A program made the translations under genes and the position numbers. Below are positions 61,201 through 64,000 of a stretch of 64,000 nt of DNA, piece after piece (positions within the stretch are counted from its first letter, which is position 1; the number at the start of each line of letters is the position of its first letter). Source of the DNA: Muricea muricata (Eukaryota > Cnidaria > Anthozoa > Malacalcyonacea > Plexauridae); contig OY979718.1 of the NCBI GenBank assembly GCA_963855995.1, positions 27,292,782-27,356,781 on the forward strand. The letters are read 5' to 3'. The notes below the pieces were generated by a model. It did no database searches. It worked only from the letters and a program-made list of their open reading frames with translations, and was not told the origin of the DNA.

Positions 61201-64000
61201 TGCACTCATGGGACCCATTGTTACCAAACAACGCTTGATTGATTTTGTCTAATCGATCGCGTGCGTGGATTTTGTACAGTGAACGAAGATCATAAATTAA
61301 TTAATAACATCCATGAAGGAATCAACGGACCAAATTATATAACATATCAAAAATATTTCTCAAAACTTTAATCTAAAAAACGAAAACACACCTCATGAAA
61401 TGTAATACTTTATTCGTCTCACATTTTTTGTCCGCATGGACATCTCGTAACGGTACTATGTTTATAGAGCCCATTTTCTTCTAGGAATTTTGCGGATTCC
61501 TTGCGTTCTTTTTGTACTACTTGTTGTTATCTCAATTCACTTGGATGTTGCTTACTGTATTTTGGATGCAAAATTTCTTAAAGAGATTACTTAGCGATAA
61601 AGTTAGAATAAAGTTGGTTTACTTTGTTCTAGGATGGGGTAAGTTTCCGGTGAAATTTAAATATTGTCGAAAAGTTTGTTAGATATGGGGTACAGTCTCC
61701 CCTAATGAGAAATTTTATTCAAACTTAACAGGAACTGAATTAATGTATGATAAATTTAAAATGTGTGGTAATATAATTTCTTTTTGGTTTATCGATAAGA
61801 ACTTTAGCTTTGAATTTATTTTAATATTGATTGTTATATTTATTGCAACATTCTTTGTCTCTGGCATGCATATTGAAAAATAAATAATACTAGCCATCGG
61901 CCATCTTGTTTCAAAATTGGTTCAATTTCGATACGTCACAAGTCTGCAGACTGTACAGAACTTAGCAAAAACGTTCAGCAACGTACGTAAGAAGTGTATA
62001 CATACAAATCCACATGGATTTTAACATCAAACAGCTTTGCTAACTGCTTCTTGCAGAAAAATCCTAGCTTGTGTCGTCAAGGCGTTTCATTAAAGTATCC
62101 AAGATGCCTGGCAAGTAATGTCTTTGTTCTTCAATATTTTAGACACTAAACATGTTGTCGAAATTCAAACAACGGATATTACATTTACTATAAATGTCCT
62201 TATCGATAACCAAAAATGAAAATATATGAAACTAAACATTATGCTTGCATCGCTGCACTCTATATTATGTTTTCAGGTAATTATGGCCAAGAAATTTGTC
62301 CTGTTGATCATGCTTATAAAACTTGAGTGCACCAACGGCAGTTCCAAAGTCTAGTTGTTTCTAAGTAAGCTAAGTTAACTTGCTTATGTTATAGGCGTTC
62401 CTTTACTGATTGCTGGTGTTGCTGGAAAAATAGACATCGATAAAAATGGACATGAAGACAATGCGTTAGTTTAATCGCTAAAGATATTTACATGCATACA
62501 TAATATTCATATATAATTATTCGTAATTGGTCAATAATTAATATACAATAGAATATTTACATGCATAAAGTAATGACATATTAATTACACGTATGTTTGC
62601 TCGTTATTTTAGATGTTGGGTCTCAATCGGTGGCCTTGGAAGCGTTTGGGGCTATGGTGCACCAGTGTTCGCCATGTTCATTGTATGTCTTGATTTTGAT
62701 TTCAAATTATTATTTATCCAGTATAAATTCTCTGTACTGTATTTAATATAAACGACAAGAGAGAAAACACATGTAGTATCTTTTTCTCTTTAGGCAAACG
62801 TTTGTATATTGTTGTACCTTTTGCTTCCCATCGTTAAGGACCAATTTCATCACGATAAATTGAGGTGAGCACAGTCGCATTTGATGCTATCTCTAAGCTT
62901 TATACAACTTGGTCATGTTATGCAAATATTGCTATGTCTTTATAGCCATAGAAACGACCGATTTTCTAAAAAAAATGTAAGACCAAAGACCAAGACGATT
63001 TAGTCCCGCTATTCGTATATATTCTGCGATATTCATTGACTGTTCAGATAATTTTGTTTGATGATAATTGTATTCATACTGAGTGTTCTTTCCTTTCTCA
63101 AAAAGGCAAATTTTGACATTTTTTCACTTTCTTCATGGATTAGTGCATAGATTTTCTGTAAACTGTTTATATATAATATAATATAATGGCCCGTTTGTAC
63201 CCAAGAAAATCCCCAGGCAATTAAGCAACGAGCACGGGATTTATTGAAAGCAAGAATTTCTAAAGAAACAGTCAGATAATTATAATAATTTAAATATGCA
63301 TAGCGTTACTAAATACCGGTCATGGTGTAAATTACAAGAAATCATGTCCCGAATTATAATTACATTCACAGAATATTATCTACCTTAATTTTAAACTAAA
63401 CGGGCTTCGAACAATTGGCCCAAAAGGTCCCTATTAGATGTTCCCAGCAGACGCCTAACATGAAATTTTAAATAACCTTTCCCTACATGCAAAGCTCGAT
63501 GGAAAGCGTAATGAATGGATGTTGAAGAAGAAGCAATTATGTCAAATAAGATCATAACAATTTTTTTTCACTTTTCAGGCCAAGAATTGTAAAAGAATTT
63601 CTGATCATGCTTTCTTTTATCCTCACCTGGTGTCTGGGTGTTAAAGTCATACTGGCTGATAGTTTCTATAACCAATACTTTTTCTGCATATTTCTCGTAC
63701 TACAGGTAAGCAAAAATTACTAATCCGGTATTCTTTTCTGCCTGAACCAAATTTTGAAAATCCATTGAAAATAAAAAAAAATAGCTTTAAGTTGAATTCA
63801 TGGTAGGATCTTCGAGAAGCAAAAAGGGAGGCATTTCTAAAGCCAATTTTATTTTTAGGGTGCTTTGAACTACAATGTCGGCCATGAGGTAGGCTAGCTA
63901 TATTGTCACATTTCAGGTTTTTGTAAATGTCTCTTTAATAAAATAAAATTGAAAGAAAAATTGAAAAATACGTTATTTGTCCAGGCTACAGAACTGTTTT
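46151..64000 (+). CDS. Adhesion GPCR with SEA, TSP1, CUB, GAIN/GPS and 7TM (partial, 22 exons)
   Basis: Exons: 46151-46213, 46530-46761, 48601-48744, 48944-49030, 49292-49401, 49618-49670, 51072-51220, 52791-52958, 54819-55205, 56162-56288, 56498-56624, 57209-57276, 57826-57943, 58425-58525, 58993-59092, 61485-61638, 62395-62464, 62613-62682, 62794-62864, 63579-63705, 63859-63888, 63985 to the edge. All introns are GT-AG and every junction phase matches, giving about 857 open codons. Order of parts: charged N-terminal region, SEA, TSP1, CUB, GAIN with GPS, seven helices. Adhesion GPCRs sense matrix or neighbouring cells and signal through G proteins, often by a tethered agonist exposed after GPS self-cleavage. 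Here the GPS reads CIHPGMFAVL, so the HL-T cleavage tripeptide is absent and the receptor is probably not self-cleaved. The N-terminal end (signal peptide) and C-terminal tail are not established in this window. Confidence 0.9.
46530..46761 (+). CDS. Adhesion GPCR exon: coiled N-terminal region
   Basis: 77 codons with TWYPQGFTSPDYSLYPSDGQ, then a heptad-like stretch (VIERVDNRLKEMEEEKRRG). Phase 0 in, phase 1 out (TTAG|GTAAAG). Confidence 0.8.
46795..47520. mobile_element. Intronic repeat with CCGGAATAT words
   Basis: The left part (46795-46900) is built of degenerate CCGGAATAT/GCGGAATAT units; an inverse-type end (TTCCGGCATATACACCGAAA, TTCCGGCTTATCATG) lies near 47460-47500. Probably a MITE-like element; no target duplication found. 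Confidence 0.4.
47695..47875. repeat. Intronic long hairpin
   Basis: AAAAGTTATTGTTATAACAA...GGCATAAATATG and its inverse CATATTTATGCC...TATAATAACTTT, with an inner pair around CCCGAGCGTAGCGAGGG. Arms about 70 bp with few mismatches. Confidence 0.85.
48601..48744 (+). CDS. Adhesion GPCR exon: N-terminal region
   Basis: Reads VLEIQKYDCLNNEGMFLPSN, then KEYSDSVYVPFNCPTIYD. Two cysteines may pair. Phase 1 to 1. Confidence 0.78.
48944..49030 (+). CDS. Adhesion GPCR exon: basic linker
   Basis: 29 codons, very basic (EYQRLTARFRRQRRSVNSGD). The RRQRRS run would suit a furin-type protease just before the SEA domain. Phase 1 to 1. Confidence 0.78.
49292..49401 (+). CDS. Adhesion GPCR exon: SEA domain, first part
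   Basis: FTIIQVNLTLTSESFNETLY, then DPNTDDYLNLSQALIDQ: the beta-strand and helix pattern at the start of SEA domains. Contains N-glycosylation-type sequons. Phase 1 to 0. Confidence 0.82.
49618..49670 (+). CDS. Adhesion GPCR exon: SEA domain, middle
   Basis: IDPIFTDHYNEVNYFSYR, continuing the SEA fold. Phase 0 to 2. Confidence 0.8.
50738..50940. mobile_element. 203 bp hAT-type MITE in intron, 8 bp target-site duplication
   Basis: Ends CAGTGGCGGATCCAGGGTAA and its exact inverse; flanked by CTTCTCTG at 50730-50737 and 50941-50948. The CAGTGGCGGATCCAG terminus is typical of widespread hAT families. Confidence 0.95.
51072..51220 (+). CDS. Adhesion GPCR exon: SEA domain, last part
   Basis: RPGSVIATFHINTTHPNPAV: the R-x-GSVI/V-ATF strand is the SEA signature. 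The G/SVVV self-cleavage sequence of mucin-type SEA domains is not present. Then FVRTTFTTEIGDGTLG. Phase 2 to 1, so it joins the TSP1 exon directly. Confidence 0.85.
52317..52618. mobile_element. 302 bp MITE in intron, TA target site
   Basis: Ends AACACCGCACAAAAAGAAAG and its inverse, with about 40 bp of matching terminus, flanked by TA on both sides. Fits a Tc1/mariner-type non-autonomous element. Confidence 0.9.
52791..52958 (+). CDS. Adhesion GPCR exon: TSP1 domain
   Basis: YSEWGAWSACSKTCGYGSHS, RSRYCNS, CAHLGLTTETDECYEEYC. The W-x2-W-x2-C, CSxTCG and six-cysteine layout of thrombospondin type 1 repeats is complete in one phase 1-1 exon, the usual shuffled-module form. Confidence 0.95.
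52992..53200. mobile_element. 209 bp palindromic MITE in intron, 10 bp target-site duplication
   Basis: Almost fully self-complementary (AGCCTGCGTAGCCGGCGCTT at one end and its inverse at the other) around a CG-rich centre with GCGCGCGCGCG. Flanked by ATTATTACAT at 52982-52991 and 53201-53210. The long arms and about 10 bp duplication suggest a Mutator-like source. Confidence 0.92.
54174..54382. mobile_element. Intronic inverted-end repeat
   Basis: TTGTTTTAGTATTTTTACAC at the left and its near inverse at the right (GTAAAAATACTAACAA). Probably MITE-like. Confidence 0.6.
54819..55205 (+). CDS. Adhesion GPCR exon: CUB domain
   Basis: 128 codons, phase 1-1. CUB features: GNFSSPVDNDLYPRNADCVW, IVVQFEQFNLE, CKYDYVAFYDG, LRFCGNSTPP, NSITVRFKTDSSKERTGFTA. 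The YD..YDG acidic calcium-site pattern and GF-A end are present; the first CUB cysteine (GCQRS) is kept. Confidence 0.95.
55884..56118. mobile_element. Intronic MITE-like element with inverted ends
   Basis: GATATGTTTTATCGTCGATT at the left and its near inverse at the right, with an inner inverted pair (TTCGCAAGCCGGTTTGTAAA and inverse). No target duplication confirmed. Confidence 0.65.
56162..56288 (+). CDS. Adhesion GPCR exon: linker to GAIN
   Basis: YDLRIPKIKPQYVSTLTYIY and KATTCPKSW. No known domain by itself; lies where the GAIN subdomain A begins. Phase 1 to 2. Confidence 0.75.
56498..56624 (+). CDS. Adhesion GPCR exon: GAIN domain
   Basis: GDDSCYFPWKQTVISRIISV, then NRDMQISTSDPVVLKFEHIL. 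The PVVLKFEHI strand is characteristic of GAIN subdomain B. Phase 2 to 0. Confidence 0.82.
57209..57276 (+). CDS. Adhesion GPCR exon: GAIN domain, GPS approach
   Basis: DETIFPGAYSGRKTCVTWDH. The CVTWD sequence matches the C-V-x-W/F-D strand that opens the GPS motif. Phase 0 to 2. Confidence 0.85.
57826..57943 (+). CDS. Adhesion GPCR exon: GPS motif without HL-T
   Basis: FGAWTKRGCTATYSNLTHTV then CKCIHPGMFAVLGE. The tryptophan and cysteines of the GPS are in place, but where cleavable receptors have His-Leu-Thr/Ser this one has His-Pro-Gly. Phase 2 to 0. The acceptor TTTTTAAG is weaker than its neighbours. Confidence 0.85.
58080..58213. mobile_element. Intronic MITE-like inverted repeat
   Basis: GATTTTCCACAAGCGATTTT at the left, near inverse GAAAAATCGCTTCGAGCGAA...TAGTGGAAAACC at the right. 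Confidence 0.6.
58425..58525 (+). CDS. Adhesion GPCR exon: TM1
   Basis: PPSKELHLKANVYLGCAVFV then ILVIATIHSLATK. First helix. Phase 0 to 2. Confidence 0.85.
58993..59092 (+). CDS. Adhesion GPCR exon: TM2
   Basis: KKTTGELFHLFEAVSSGILM then IIFLTGAHVPAQK. Second helix. Phase 2 to 0. A 2.4 kb intron with nested transposons follows. Confidence 0.85.
59280..60663. mobile_element. 1.38 kb element in intron, TTAA target site
   Basis: Ends AGGAGCGGTGTCACATTTTA and, inverted, AGGAGCGGTGTCATATTTCA; TTAA on both sides (59276-59279, 60664-60667). The TTAA site points to a piggyBac- or Kolobok-type transposase. No transposase inside; it contains a second TTAA element. Confidence 0.88.
59868..60367. mobile_element. 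500 bp element nested in the TTAA element
   Basis: Ends AGTGCTTATGAAACGAAATT and, inverted, AGTGCCTATGAAACGAAATT; TTAA on both sides (59864-59867, 60368-60371). Confidence 0.88.
61485..61638 (+). CDS. Adhesion GPCR exon: TM3 and start of TM4
   Basis: EFCGFLAFFLYYLLLSQFTW then MLLTVFWMQNFLKR and IKLVYFVLGWG. The Cys near the start of TM3, the FxWMLxxxF pattern and GWG at TM4 are typical of the adhesion/secretin class. Phase 0 to 1. Confidence 0.9.
62395..62464 (+). CDS. Adhesion GPCR exon: TM4
   Basis: GVPLLIAGVAGKIDIDKNGH, completing the GWGVP motif of TM4. Phase 1 to 2; donor GC|GTTAGT is weaker than the others. Confidence 0.88.
62613..62682 (+). CDS. Adhesion GPCR exon: second outer loop and TM5 start
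   Basis: CWVSIGGLGSVWGYGAPVFA. The CWxS sequence supplies the loop cysteine that pairs with TM3. Phase 2 to 0. Confidence 0.88.
62794..62864 (+). CDS. Adhesion GPCR exon: TM5
   Basis: ANVCILLYLLLPIVKDQFHH. Phase 0 to 2. Confidence 0.87.
63579..63705 (+). CDS. Adhesion GPCR exon: TM6 to TM7
   Basis: PRIVKEFLIMLSFILTWCLG then KVILADSFYNQYFFCIFLVL. TM6, last outer loop and start of TM7. Phase 2 to 0. Confidence 0.87.
63859..63888 (+). CDS. Adhesion GPCR exon: end of TM7
   Basis: Ten codons, GALNYNVGHE. A 30 bp micro-exon in phase 0-0, as often seen at this place in the class. The usual GLFIF sequence is replaced by GALNY. Confidence 0.65.
63985..64000 (+). CDS. Adhesion GPCR exon, cut by the window edge
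   Basis: Starts after TTTGTCCAG; ATELF and part of a codon are visible. It would begin the intracellular tail. Confidence 0.55.

Overview
This window looks like a piece of an AT-rich, repeat-laden metazoan genome, most likely cnidarian. The signs are spliced genes with GT-AG introns, several non-LTR lineages of types familiar from cnidarians (an R2-like group with a restriction-like endonuclease, a CR1/L2-like group with an esterase-type ORF1, and Penelope-like elements with hammerhead motifs), a family of intronless divergent class A GPCRs, and an adhesion GPCR with SEA, TSP1 and CUB modules. Genus and species cannot be set from the sequence alone. No prokaryotic features are present.

Layout. 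1-2768 is one very long compound microsatellite that grades from TGTCGT hexamers through TTATTG units to TTA, and abuts the 3' end of a broken minus-strand R2-like retrotransposon (2770-5010). 5011-8385 holds further broken non-LTR copies. 8390-28874 is a local tandem expansion: three intronless GPCR genes (9580, 13132, 19682), with a 6.55 kb unit (10802-17352) repeated almost exactly at 17353-28874. The second copy was later split by a nearly full-length 4,992 bp CR1/L2-like element (22631-27622), whose ORF1 is itself interrupted by a 228 bp MITE. Both units carry the same dead Ty3/gypsy-like RNase H/integrase fragment.

29105-38170 contains a candidate first exon of a U1-type zinc-finger gene (29105-29200), two copies of a large foldback element carrying the same small spliced-looking reading frame (30051-32053 and 36705-37929), an intact intronless gene for a secreted/GPI-type protein with two folate-receptor-like domains (32853-34277), and a cluster of Penelope-derived inverted repeats with hammerhead ribozyme motifs at their ends (34768-36369), set among TA microsatellites. 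38170-46150 is mostly gene-poor, with hairpins, an inverted pair of minisatellites and one possible signal-peptide exon (41264-41357).

From 46151 to the right edge a single plus-strand gene can be read through 22 exons whose splice phases all agree: a coiled N-terminal region, SEA, TSP1, CUB, GAIN/GPS and seven-helix segments of an adhesion GPCR. The last helix runs into the window edge. Its GPS motif has lost the usual HL-T cleavage tripeptide. Its introns are full of small DNA transposons with clean target-site duplications (8 bp, 10 bp, TA and TTAA types).

The genes are unrelated in pathway terms. The common thread is surface reception (class A GPCRs, folate-receptor-like protein, adhesion GPCR) in a region shaped by tandem duplication and mobile elements. 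Splice sites, folds and family assignments were read by eye; no alignment or folding program was run.
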